60,665 nucleotides of DNA from Coriobacteriaceae bacterium (GCA_902362275.1 CABIWB010000005.1:1-60665); one strand, 5' to 3'. Numbered from the stretch's first letter, positions 1 through 7,799 are shown. Notes: generated by a model not told the origin, from the letters alone. Numbers and translations are program-made.

Positions 1-22
1 AATGACGGCATTCTAGGTGATT

Positions 23-64
23 CTCGGTTCCTTGGGCAGCCTGCGGCTACCCTCGAGAACCGAG
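23..64. repeat. Long imperfect hairpin at the left edge
   Basis: Outer arms CTCGGTTC (23-30) and GAACCGAG (57-64) are exact inverted repeats. Inside them GGGCAGCC and GGCTACCC pair with one mismatch around a 3-nt loop. The hairpin ends three bases before the stop codon of the truncated secreted-protein gene on the minus strand. It could be a terminator or a recombination endpoint. There is no long T-run, which weakens the terminator reading. Confidence 0.45.
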
Positions 65-66
65 CT

Positions 67-675
67 CTACACCAACATTCGGGACACTACCAAGTCGTGG
101 CCCGCGGTGCCCAAGCTGTAGTAGCTGGCCCATGCCGGGCGCGACGGGTCGCAGACGCTCTCATGGCCGCCGCCGTCCCAATAGGTGGGCACGTCCATGC
201 GCGCCTTGGCCCGCGACGAGCCGTTGGCCTGGGTTACGTGGAAGGTCGTCGCGGTACCCGCGGGGGCGTCGTTCCACGAGACGGTGAAGGTGACGCCGTT
301 TTGGGTTGCCGTGGCGGAGTGGGCGTAGGTGGTTTGTGGCGTGGCGGAGATGTCCTCGGGCGTGGGGGTGGTTTGGGCTCGGAGGGATGGGGTGGGGGTG
401 CCGGTTGCAGCGGTGGTGCCGTCGGCGCTTTCCGTGTTGACGGCGCTGGTGCCGGTGGATGTTGCGGTGCCGTCCTCTACGGTATCTGCTGCCGCGTTTG
501 CGTTGGTGCCGTCTTCGGCCTTGCCTGTGTCGCTGCTCGTGGTGTCGGCTTGCGCCTGCTGCCCGGCTGTTGCTTGAGACTGGATGGCTTCCGCAATGGC
601 CGCCATGGGCATCGTCGCGCCGACCATGGACGTGCACGCGATCGCGCAGAGCAGGTAGTAAAGGGGTCGTTTCAT
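67..675 (-). CDS. Secreted protein, copy A of the Y module, probably 3'-truncated
   Basis: The likely start is the ATG at 675, which opens MKRPLYYLLCAIAC and a hydrophobic run, a good signal peptide ending near AIAEA. A Thr/Ala/Gly-rich low-complexity linker of about 80 residues follows, then a domain of about 70 residues with beta-strand character containing FTVSWNDAPAGTATTFHVTQ. The protein stops abruptly at residue about 202, next to the hairpin at 23-64, so a longer cell-surface or secreted protein may have lost its C-terminal part. The upstream leader and signal-peptide start recur at 2306 and 4726. I do not recognise an enzymatic domain. The role at the cell surface is inferred only from the signal peptide. 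Confidence 0.55.
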   Translation of the reverse strand: MKRPLYYLLCAIACTSMVGATMPMAAIAEAIQSQATAGQQAQADTTSSDTGKAEDGTNANAAADTVEDGTATSTGTSAVNTESADGTTAATGTPTPSLRAQTTPTPEDISATPQTTYAHSATATQNGVTFTVSWNDAPAGTATTFHVTQANGSSRAKARMDVPTYWDGGGHESVCDPSRPAWASYYSLGTAGHDLVVSRMLV

Positions 676-768
676 AGCGGAGCCTCTCGGTGAGCAGCCA
701 ATAGGGTCCGAAGGCAGCTCCAGGCCAGCACTCCGCACATATTTTGTTGGGGTTTATTTTACGGGAAC
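573..768 (-). repeat. Y module, repeat copy A
   Basis: The signal-peptide codons and about 95 bp of upstream leader are nearly identical to sequences at 2218-2452 and 4604-4870, all in the same orientation. Shared leader blocks include TCCAGGCCAGCACTCCGCAC. Homology of copy A to the other two stops near 768, where B and C continue with a CCCCAGTCAACA block. Confidence 0.8.
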
Positions 769-882
769 AAGACTGCGGATAGGGGGTCCTGTTAATAAAT
801 TGGGGCACGGATTTTGTTCCGCACCCCTCAAATCAAATGCTGTGTCGTATTGTTGGCAATCAGCAGTTATTCAGGATGGTTA

Positions 883-2007
883 CTACGCCTCCGTCGGCTC
901 CACGCCCAGTTCGTTGCGGACGAGCTCGAAGGCGGCGGCGATGGCCTTGTCCATGTCGTAGTACTTGTAGCCGCCCAGGCGACCGGCAAAGACCACGTCG
1001 CCCTCCTGCGCCGCCAGCTCCTCGTACTGCTTGTAGAGGGCCTCGTTCTTGGCGTCGTTGATGGGGTAGTAGGGCTCGTCGCCGGGCTTCCAGCCGGCCG
1101 GGTACTCGCGCGTGATGACGGTCTTGTCCTGCGTGCCGAACTCGAAGTGCTTGTGCTCGATGATGCGCGTGTAGGGGATCTCGCGCTCGGTGTAGTTGAC
1201 CACGGCCACGCCCTGGTGGTCGGCCTCGTCGAGCGTCTCGGTCTCGAAGCGCAGGCTGCGGTACTCGAGCGTGCCCAGCTTGAAGTCGTAGAACGCGTCG
1301 ATGGGGCCGCAGTAGATCGTCTTGGCGGCGATATCGGGCTCGGCGGCGGCCAGCTCCTTGTACTCCACGCCGCAGCGCACCTCGACGCCCTCGAGCATGT
1401 TGGCGACCATCTTGGTGTAGCCGCCCATGGGGATGCCCTGGTAGCGGTCGTTGAAGTAGTTGTTGTCGTAGGTGAAGCGGCAGGGGAGGCGCTTGATGAT
1501 GCTCGCGGGCAGGTCCTTGCAGTCGCGGCCCCACTGCTTCTCGGTGTAGCCCTTCACGAGCGTCTCGAAGATGTCGCGGCCGACGAGCGACAGCGCCTGC
1601 TCCTCGAGGTTCTGCGGCTCGCCGATGTTCTCGGCGGCAACCTGCTCGGCGATCTTTGCCTTGGCGTCCGCCGGCGTGACGACGCCCGGCCACATCTTGG
1701 CGAAGGTGTTCATGTTGAAGGGCATGTTGTACATGCTGCCGCGGAAGTTGGCGACCGGCGAGTTGACGTAGTTGTTGAACTCGGCGAAGCGGTTGACGTA
1801 GTCCCAGACGTCCCTCATGGAGGTGTGGAAGATATGAGCGCCGTAGCGGTGGACCTGGATGCCCTCGACGTCCTCGGTGTAGATGTTGCCGGCGATGTGG
1901 TCGCGTCGGTCGATGACCAGGACCGACTTGCCGGCGCGCTTGGCGGCGTTGGCGAAGACGGCGCCCGAGAGGCCGGCGCCGACGACGAGGTAATCGTACT
2001 GGGACAT
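883..2007 (-). CDS. glf: UDP-galactopyranose mutase
   Basis: This is a 374-residue flavoprotein of the GLF family, which interconverts UDP-galactopyranose and UDP-galactofuranose for cell-surface galactofuranose. The N-terminal FAD-binding motif VVGAGLSG is at residues 8-15, followed by the family signature HIAGN near residues 37-41 and the YGAHIFHT region near 55-62. Length is typical for bacterial GLF. An AAAGGAGC-type ribosome binding site precedes the ATG at 2007. No other galactan genes adjoin it here; it sits alone between repeat copies A and B of the Y module, so it may be part of a mobile or exchangeable surface-polysaccharide segment. Confidence 0.96.
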   Translation of the reverse strand: MSQYDYLVVGAGLSGAVFANAAKRAGKSVLVIDRRDHIAGNIYTEDVEGIQVHRYGAHIFHTSMRDVWDYVNRFAEFNNYVNSPVANFRGSMYNMPFNMNTFAKMWPGVVTPADAKAKIAEQVAAENIGEPQNLEEQALSLVGRDIFETLVKGYTEKQWGRDCKDLPASIIKRLPCRFTYDNNYFNDRYQGIPMGGYTKMVANMLEGVEVRCGVEYKELAAAEPDIAAKTIYCGPIDAFYDFKLGTLEYRSLRFETETLDEADHQGVAVVNYTEREIPYTRIIEHKHFEFGTQDKTVITREYPAGWKPGDEPYYPINDAKNEALYKQYEELAAQEGDVVFAGRLGGYKYYDMDKAIAAAFELVRNELGVEPTEA

Positions 2008-2125
2008 GGATGTGCTCCTTTTGATTTGCTGTTGGGTGGGGTTAGCGGAACAAGTGCAGCTGATCGATTAATGCTGCTGGGTTAGTTCTGATTTATTAAA
2101 TGTAGTAGATGATGCCTGTCTGAAT

Positions 2126-2306
2126 TCAATTTGTGCTGAAGCCGCTTTCGGCCTTGTTGGCATCGCCGGTTGTATCAGCGGCTTGCGCCTGGTACGCAGC
2201 GGTTTCCGAGTCTGAATTGCTTCCGCTGCGGCTGCTATGGGCATAGTCGCGCCGACAATGGACGTGCACGCGATCGCGCAGAGCAGGTAGTAATGGGTCG
2301 TTTCAT
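2126..2306 (-). pseudogene. Decayed copy B of the Y module secreted-protein start
   Basis: The ATG at 2306 begins MKRP as in copies A and C, but one base is missing right after it (CCCATTAC here, CCCCTTTAC in copy A), so the reading frame is lost. With that base restored the signal peptide reads LLCAIACTSIVGATMPIAA. A second frame change leads into YQAQAADTTGDANKAESG before a stop at 2126. Two frameshifts plus loss of all downstream domains mark it as a pseudogene. Confidence 0.75.
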
Positions 2307-2452
2307 AGCGGAGCCTCTCGGTGAGCAGCCAATAGGGTCCGAAGGCAGCTCCAGACCAGCACTCCGCACATATTAATTAGGGTATATTTTACGGAAGCCC
2401 CAGTCAACAAAAGCGAACTTTCTGGGGAATGTTGGGGAGGGGAGGGGTGGCG
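2218..2452 (-). repeat. Y module, repeat copy B
   Basis: This is the direct repeat of copies A and C covering the signal-peptide codons and leader. Beyond the block shared with A it also shares the CCCCAGTCAACA and GAACTTTCTGGGGAATGTTGG blocks with copy C. With copy A it brackets glf; with copy C it brackets the toxin-antitoxin-chaperone operon. Confidence 0.8.
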
Positions 2453-2477
2453 GTTCGTCGTCGACGTTGTGATTTGC

Positions 2478-2600
2478 GCCGCGAGACTCGACACGGGCAC
2501 CTTCTAGAAATAGTCTGTAAGGCTACGCTCTGGGTCTAGCTCTGTATGCTTGTGCTCTTCGATTATGCAGTCAGAGTTGTATTTGTCGGGCCTAAGACGC
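2478..2600 (-). pseudogene. Fragment of gene X (C-terminal part), copy B
   Basis: The minus-strand translation runs RPDKYNSDCIIEEHKHTELD, then SLTDYF, a stop codon, and KVPVSSL. It aligns with the C-terminal part of the X copy at 4915-5586 (SPDENYPGCKIEKYDHAELD, SLTDFSWKASVPSL) and with the fragment near 14.1 kb. Only about 40 codons remain, cut off toward the TA operon. It is a remnant, not a gene. Confidence 0.65.
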
Positions 2601-2638
2601 CATCCGATCGATCGCTTACGTTGGTGCGCTGAATGTAG

Positions 2639-2684
2639 TTGCCAATTGGCGACTATACGAATATAGTTAGCATCATGCTAACTA
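2639..2684 (+). promoter_or_regulatory. Promoter and 21-bp palindromic operator of the TA-chaperone operon
   Basis: A -35-like TTGCCA (2639-2644) lies 17 bp from a -10-like TATAGT (2662-2667). A perfect palindrome, TAGTTAGCAT-C-ATGCTAACTA at 2664-2684, covers the -10 box and ends at the AAGGGG ribosome binding site. Type II TA operons are normally repressed by the antitoxin binding such a palindrome, so autorepression by the downstream HTH antitoxin is the natural inference. Confidence 0.7.
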
Positions 2685-2694
2685 AGGGGTGCTC

Positions 2695-3042
2695 ATGAAC
2701 CGAACCAAGTTTCGGCCGACATATTCTCTAGACGAGGCCAAATCCTTGGCCTGCTCGGGAGAGATGGTTGTAAACGGCAAGGTGCGCAGGCACCTGATCA
2801 ACCACTATGGCTATTTGGATATTGATCGTTTTCTCGCCGATCTATTTGATTACCTAAAGCCCAGCGATTTCAGGAAATCCATCGCACTCGATATGGATGG
2901 GCCTTTGCACGATGTTTACGCAGACGTCTATGTTTGTCGGGATTTTGAATGTGAGGATTGGTACGTTAAGTTTTCAATCGATTCTGAAGGCAAGGCGCAT
3001 TTAAACGTCTTGTCTGCGAACATCGATGGATATATTCATTAA
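2695..3042 (+). CDS. MqsR-like toxin of a toxin-antitoxin-chaperone operon
   Basis: This 115-residue protein starts at ATG 2695 behind AAGGGG. It fits the MqsR family of RelE-fold mRNA interferases, which cut mRNA in the cytoplasm when free of antitoxin. The N-terminal FRPTYSLDEAKSL, the central DFRKSIALDMDG-LHDVYADVY and the strand DWYVKFSI match the family pattern (K-P-Y-L, DF-KS, DVY, YVKF). It is the first gene of a three-gene operon. The antitoxin starts 10 bases after the toxin stop. Family assignment is by motif reading and length. A HigB-like toxin with similar fold is the main alternative. Confidence 0.75.
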   Translation: MNRTKFRPTYSLDEAKSLACSGEMVVNGKVRRHLINHYGYLDIDRFLADLFDYLKPSDFRKSIALDMDGPLHDVYADVYVCRDFECEDWYVKFSIDSEGKAHLNVLSANIDGYIH

Positions 3043-3052
3043 AGGAGGAGTC

Positions 3053-3565
3053 ATGCGTTGCATGGAATGTGGCAAGGAAATGCAATTTACCACGGCGCCA
3101 ATGACTGAAATTTACCGTGGCGAGAAAAATACTGTTGAAGGAATTGGGCATTATATTTGTGAGTGCGGCAATGATGAAATGACCGCTGCGGAGGCGACTA
3201 AACTCGCCCATGCGCTTGCCGCGCAATACGCCAAGGCTCATGAGCTTCTATCTCCCTCGGAAATAAAGCATTTGCGCTCAGATCTAGGCTTAACTCAGCA
3301 TGAATTTGAGTCACTTTTAGGAGTTTCAAAACCAACGTCATCTCGATGGGAGAACGGAGCGTCTCAGCAGACTGTTACTGCCAATATCCTTATGAGGCTC
3401 ATTCGCGATGTTCCCGAGGCGCGCGAATACCTGGGCTTGGCTCTCCATGAGAGGACCGCAACTCTTAGCTCGCCGCTTTTGTCTGTAATACCAGGAGGAA
3501 AAGCCCCTGCTTATAGGGATTCTGATCCTTTGGTTGATGAGAATTCCTTCCGATTGGAGATGTAA
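3053..3565 (+). CDS. MqsA/HigA-like antitoxin with zinc finger, HTH and C-terminal tail
   Basis: The ATG at 3053 follows AAAGGAGGA, an ideal ribosome binding site. Of 170 residues, the first 50 carry two Cys pairs (CMECG and CECG), a YgiT/MqsA-type zinc-binding domain that would grip the toxin. Residues about 75-130 form an HTH of the XRE type (LRSDLGLTQHEFESLLGVSK, then SRWENGASQQ). The last 35 residues, after the HTH, are a Pro/Gly/Asp-rich tail. In studied toxin-antitoxin-chaperone systems such an extension (chaperone addiction sequence) makes the antitoxin unstable unless the SecB-like chaperone binds it; that role here is inferred. It probably also represses the operon through the palindrome at 2664-2684. 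Confidence 0.85.
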   Translation: MRCMECGKEMQFTTAPMTEIYRGEKNTVEGIGHYICECGNDEMTAAEATKLAHALAAQYAKAHELLSPSEIKHLRSDLGLTQHEFESLLGVSKPTSSRWENGASQQTVTANILMRLIRDVPEAREYLGLALHERTATLSSPLLSVIPGGKAPAYRDSDPLVDENSFRLEM

Positions 3566-3991
3566 ATGGACTCGTTGAAGAAGCAGCGCATTGAGTCTTC
3601 GTCGATTACATGCGTGTCTAAAAAAGTCGATAGGTTTTCATTTGATGGCGGAATGGCCCCGAAGGAGGGAGTTAATAAGTCAGACGGTGAGTTTAACGTT
3701 AGAAATGACATAACGAGTGCCTTCTCTGATGAAAACGGAGTTAGATTTCGGCAGCTCAACCTTGTCATAGAGCTCATTCCCAGTGATGAGGGCCACTATT
3801 ATCGTTCCGAAATATCCGTGTCCGGTATCTATCGTGCTCCGTCTGATTTAGACGATGAGGCATTTGATAGGGAGGCGCTTAGCTTCGGCATGCAAGACCT
3901 GTATTCCTTTGCAAAGGGCATCATTGAGAATGTTGCTGCCGGTGGGGTATGGGGGCCGCTTTATCTGCCACAGATCAGCTTTTCTATGTAG
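3566..3991 (+). CDS. SecB-like chaperone of the TA operon
   Basis: The ATG follows directly on the antitoxin TAA, indicating translational coupling. The 141-residue protein shows SecB-family features: alternating beta-strands in the middle (LNLVIELIP, YRSEISVSGIYRA) and a C-terminal helix followed by a strand, YSFAKGIIENVAAGG then PLYLPQISF, which matches the SecB ending pattern (L-P-INF). The genome context is a toxin and antitoxin, not a Sec cluster, so this is the third component of a toxin-antitoxin-chaperone system that would protect the antitoxin from proteolysis. The divergent N-terminal 45 residues are not recognisable. Confidence 0.75.
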   Translation: MDSLKKQRIESSSITCVSKKVDRFSFDGGMAPKEGVNKSDGEFNVRNDITSAFSDENGVRFRQLNLVIELIPSDEGHYYRSEISVSGIYRAPSDLDDEAFDREALSFGMQDLYSFAKGIIENVAAGGVWGPLYLPQISFSM

Positions 3992-4098
3992 CTCGACCTT
4001 TGTCCCCAAACCTGAAAAATGATTGACCACAGTCCGACTCTTCCGTAAAGTAACCCTTGATGAGGCCTAGCGACGGTACGTCCGGCTTGGTCCGTGGG

Positions 4099-4119
4099 AA
4101 CCGCCGAAAGGCGGTTTTT
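4099..4119 (+). terminator. Rho-independent terminator
   Basis: The arms AACCGCC and GGCGGTT close a GAAA tetraloop and are followed by a T-run. It lies about 110 bp past the chaperone gene and would end the TA-chaperone transcript. Confidence 0.8.
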
Positions 4120-4579
4120 GCGTTTAGTGGGCTGTTTTCCGAGGAGCAATTGTCGTGTTTCCGCTTCGGACACTCGCTTTTACCGCGTTTTTCCGGAAGT
4201 GCGGGGAAAAATCGGAAACCGCCGAGCGCAACTCGATTTTCGGTAACAAAACCGCAGGTCGTCGAAGCTTAAAACAGGGGTCTGGTCGGCAGTTCTCGGT
4301 TTTTCACCGCACTTTCGGAATTGCCCGCCGGAAGTATGCGGCAAATTCTAGAATCCTCGAGCACACCGCCGTTTTTGCGTAAAGAAAACGCAGGTAGAAG
4401 CGTTGTGGCATTCCGGTGTGCTTGGCATGTTTTGAATTTGCCGCTTACTTCCGAATTTGGCCCCTGCTGCAGGCTTCATTCCGCTATTGAATCAGTTAGA
4501 TAATGGACAATATTGCCAAATCTTTCTCCCTGCTTAAATGCCGGCAGGGACGAAATCGTTCATGTCGGCAATTGGTTCG
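4120..4579. other. Non-coding stretch with dispersed imperfect inverted repeats
   Basis: I see no convincing gene here. CCGGAAGTGCGGGGAAAAA (4193-4211) recurs inverted at 4300-4318 (TTTTTCACCGCACTTTCGG) with about two mismatches, about 88 bp apart. AT-rich and GC-rich blocks alternate. It could be a decayed mobile element or an RNA gene, but nothing decides between these. Confidence 0.35.
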
Positions 4580-4726
4580 TCAGTTTGTGTTGTTTACGGC
4601 CTGCGCCTGCTGCTTCGCGGTTGCCTGAGGCTGGATGGCCTCCGTGATGGCTGGCATAGGCATCGCGGAGCTGACCATGGACATGCACGCGATCGCGCAG
4701 AGCAGGTAGTAAAGGGGTCGTTTCAT
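4580..4726 (-). pseudogene. Copy C of the Y module: intact signal peptide, rest lost
   Basis: From ATG 4726 the frame encodes 48 residues: MKRPLYYLLCAIAC, a hydrophobic core, AITEAIQPQATAKQQAQAV, then NNTN and a stop. It copies the first 45 residues of the protein at 67-675 and then ends, with no mature domain. It could be expressed as a short secreted peptide, but truncation of a longer gene is more likely. Confidence 0.6.
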
Positions 4727-4870
4727 AGCGGAGACTCTCGGTAAGCAGCCAATGGGGTCCGGAGGCAGCTCCAGGCCAGCACTCCGCACATATTTTGTTG
4801 GGGTTTATTTTACGGGAACCCCAGTCAACATCAGCGAACTTTCTGGGGAATGTTGGGGAGGGGGAGGGAG
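4604..4870 (-). repeat. Y module, repeat copy C
   Basis: This third direct copy of leader plus signal-peptide start shares the GAACTTTCTGGGGAATGTTGG block with copy B and the TTTTGTTGGGGTTTATTTTA block with copy A. Copy C therefore combines features of both, consistent with recombination among the copies. Confidence 0.8.
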
Positions 4871-4914
4871 GTGTGGTTGGCTGCCCGGTGACGTTGTGGA
4901 TCGCGTTGGGTTGA

Positions 4915-5586
4915 CTATGCCTGATGCGGCAAATCCAGCACGAGGCCGTCTCGCGCTTCTTCGAGGCTTGGCACGGAGGCCTTCCAGGAAAAGTCTGTGA
5001 GGCTGCTGCTTAGGTCAAGTTCTGCGTGGTCGTATTTTTCAATTTTGCAGCCCGGGTAATTCTCGTCTGGTGAAAGGCGACATTCGACCGGTCACGACCC
5101 GACGATTCGATGCTCCTTCTGATATGCGTACTTGGGCGTTTTGATAACGAGATTGTGCGGGATGCCCTCAAGGATCTTGCAGATCAGTTTTGGCCCGGGG
5201 ACGCCGTAAGAGATGGGACCGTGGGCGTAGATGCTTCCGTCGTCGGCAATGTGTCTGTCGGCGAGGCGTGCGAAGCTGGCGTACTGCACAATGACGATTC
5301 ATCCGTCCTCACATCCGAACTCCTAGATCATGCGTATCGGGATTTTCACGGTGTTGTCGACGATATCGTTCTCGCGGACCGTGTACATGCAGTAGATGGG
5401 CAGGCGGTAATTGCCGTTGATGCATGCCGGGAGGACCATGAGCGCCTCGAGCGGATCGCCCTGTTCGCCTGGCAGGCCATGGTAGTAGCCGGCCGCGTTC
5501 ATGTAGAGGCGGCCGTTCAGCAGGTCGTCGATGTACGCCTCCTTGGGTGCGAACTTGAGTAGGTATGCGATGTTGTCTTTGAGCAT
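4915..5586 (-). pseudogene. Gene X, longest copy, with three in-frame stop codons
   Basis: The ATG at 5586 follows AAAGGAGC. One uninterrupted reading frame of 223 codons runs to the TAG at 4915-4917, broken only by TAG (5323-5325), TGA (5299-5301) and TGA (5092-5094). Translation continues sensibly across each, for example YAYQKEHRIVGS then PVECRLSPDENYPG. There is no frameshift. The first part reads MLKDNIAYLLKFAPKEAYID and LYMNAAGYYHGLPGE. The layout vaguely recalls the DUF2971 family (an N-terminal LYKF-like start and a YQKE-RI motif), but I am not confident. Fragments of the same gene lie at 2478-2600 and 14020-14155. Three nonsense changes suggest decay; stop-codon recoding is unlikely but testable. 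Confidence 0.6.
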
Positions 5587-6344
5587 GACAGCTCCTTTCT
5601 TGGGTGGAGGTGCCCCGGGCCGCCTTGCGGGTCCGGGTTCCTTGCAATTTAAGGTAAGGGCATCCGGTGGGACCTTCGTGCCGGAATGGTGCGCGCCAGG
5701 CGCTTGCTGGGGTTGTGATCTCCTGTGGCTCTGGGGCATACGCAGGTGGAGCGTTCCTGAAGTTGTCATTGGGCGGGGATGTCACGACTGGGCCGTGCTG
5801 GAGGAGACCGTCAGGAAGATGATCGAATCCGATTTGGAGGAGGGCTCGAGATCAGCGGCTTTCATTTCGGTACCGATTTAGACCGTCGTCAGGGTCGTGC
5901 CTTCAACATCAACGAATTGTCGATTTCACCCCTCGCCGCATCACCCCGGCCTTCATTCTGGACGTTAAGACACTTGATTGTGTATTGGCGTTATTCACTG
6001 TATGAGCCTATTTCTCATAACCTGTTTAAGCAAAGCAAGAATGAGGAATAAAGTTATTTGCCCATCGCGAACTGGCGATGGGGTACGCTACTGCCGTCAA
6101 TATCGCAAACGACGAAATTCCGACGTTCGCAACATTGACACCATCGTTGCCTGCGGCTAGCTGGATAAGGGCTTCGATGGTCATAAGTACCAATTCCTCG
6201 CTTTCGTCTAGTATGGCATAGGCAATCATTGTTTTGGGTGGCCGCGAAAGCGTTGGACGCACTTGCTGCGCCTTTAATTAGCCTGTTCGGGGAGGGTTAG
6301 CCGCCGCTTGTTGATCCGGACAGGTTGATTTATTTGGGGGTATT
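5587..6344. other. Intergenic stretch before the reverse transcriptase
   Basis: I find no secure gene here. Positions 5800-5881 on the plus strand could be the tail of a lost protein (ETVRKMIESDLEEGSRSAAF, ending ISVPI). A strong hairpin, CCCATCGC (6061-6068) with GCGATGGG (6075-6082), lies about 260 bp upstream of the reverse transcriptase. Several defence reverse transcriptases have their template RNA in this position, so an RNA gene here is possible but unproven. Confidence 0.35.
6026..6229 (-). CDS. Possible small protein opposite the RT leader
   Basis: A 67-residue frame starts at ATG 6229 (MIAYAILDESEELVLMTIEA) and includes a hydrophobic stretch, GISSFAILTAVAYPIA. There is no clear ribosome binding site and I recognise no family. 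It could be a remnant or a chance frame. It is listed because composition and hydrophobic pattern look protein-like and no other feature explains the region. Confidence 0.2.
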   Translation of the reverse strand: MIAYAILDESEELVLMTIEALIQLAAGNDGVNVANVGISSFAILTAVAYPIASSRWANNFIPHSCFA

Positions 6345-7799
6345 TTGGCCGAGTTCGATATCACTCGTATTCCTCGATATAGTTCCAAAAGCTCATATGC
6401 CCACTTTGATCATAGGGTCTCTTTTGCCGAAGCTCAGACCAAGATCTTAGATTCGTAGTACATTTCCCATCACGCGTTCTACCCTCTAATTTCCAACGAA
6501 ATCATTGCTGTTCGGTATCGTGGAGGTAAGCGAAGTTGCAAGGTTCGCAATATCGCTTATGCCTCGCATTTCGATCACCGCGTCTTCCAGTACTACTCTT
6601 ATCTATGGTCGGACTTATATAACAAGAAGGCTATTGCCGAAGAGTTTAATGAGGTTGCCGTAGCGTACCGCTCTTCGCTTTCACCAGACAGCGTAGTAAC
6701 TGCTGTCAGCAATATTTCCTCAGCTAAAAAGGCCTTCGACTATATGCGCGAGCAAGATTCGGCTTTTGTGCTTACGGGCGATTTCGAGAGCTTCTTCGAC
6801 AATTTAAATCATGTCTATCTAATGAGGTCGTTACGTTCTTTGTTTCCCAATGGACGCTTACCGGACGACCACTACCAAGTCATTAAAAATATCCTCCGCT
6901 ATTCGTGCTGGCCTATTGCTGATTTGGCTGCTCGACATCAATTGCCATGGCCAGCAATCGATCCTACTCGGGAGAAAATGATCAGCGATGCGGCTATCGA
7001 GCTTCGGTTCAAGTCTATTCGCGAACTTAATAAGCTGGATGTTATCTTGCCAAAGTCTGAGTTTCTTGCAAACAAAAGTAAGGTCATCACCAGACCGTGG
7101 AAGCGAACGGGTATTGGGCTGGGAATTCCTCAGGGTCTTGCCGCAAGCGGAGTGCTCGCCAACATTTATATGGCAGATATCGATATGAAAGTCAGGCTTG
7201 TCGTTGAACGGGTTGGCGGCTTGTATCTTCGTTATTGCGACGATTTTATTATTGCCGTTCCAAAGTCTGGCTTCGATGCGCTTGTAGAGGCCATTTATCT
7301 AATGGCCGATGTCGATTCCGTTAAACTGCAGCCTGAGAAAACCAAGGTGTTCCGGGTTGATGACGACGGAGTTGCTCAGCTTGATCTTGAAAGCGTTCGT
7401 GCGGGTAATGTCCTTTCGTACTCCGGAGCACATCTCGCGCAGAAAGTCAGCTTCTTGGGGTTTGACTTTGACGGGCGCGTTGTAAGACTTCGACAGTCTA
7501 CGGTTGGAAGGTACCACAAACGCCTCCGTGAGGCGGCCACTGCGATTGCGCGTTCTAATCAGGGGGAGGGAAGGCACGCATCAAAAAAGCGCGTCTCTGC
7601 TCTGTATCAACATTATTCACCGCTCGGTATTAAGGGAAGAAGGCTATGCCCATCGGCCGGCGCTGACTCTTCTGCATTTTCTCGCTATGGGAACTTTCTC
7701 TCCTACGTGGCAAGAGCCCAAAAGGCGTTTCCAAATGATCCGATTGCCCCTGATGAGGCTAAGATTTACAGGAAGATTAAGCGCTTGAGTGCTCGGTAA
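6345..7799 (+). pseudogene. Defence-type reverse transcriptase interrupted by one amber codon
   Basis: The protein-like frame opens at about 6345 (TTG, with GGGGG just upstream; AEFDITRIPRYSSK) and runs to 7799, about 484 codons, with a single TAG at 6456-6458 after codon 37. Downstream, RT motifs are present: LTGDFESFFDNLNH (metal-binding Asp, motif A), GIPQGLAASGVLANIYM (motif B) and YCDDF at 7233-7247 (catalytic motif C). The C-terminus has a GNFLSYVARA-type thumb region and no maturase or HNH domain, so it is not a group II intron enzyme. The YSYL--AYRSSLS and LPDDHYQVIK stretches remind me of the DRT/Abi group, perhaps the Drt3a type, but this is unverified and no partner RT adjoins it. 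An ATG at 6744 could still start a shortened product. Confidence 0.7.

Noticed and set aside
814..2085. Long open frame on the strand opposite glf
   Set aside because: GC-rich genes often leave open antisense frames; the glf strand has all the family motifs and a ribosome binding site.
6345..7799. Group II intron or retron
   Set aside because: No maturase X or HNH domain and no domain V-like motif downstream; no recognisable msr/msd pair. A defence-type RT fits better.
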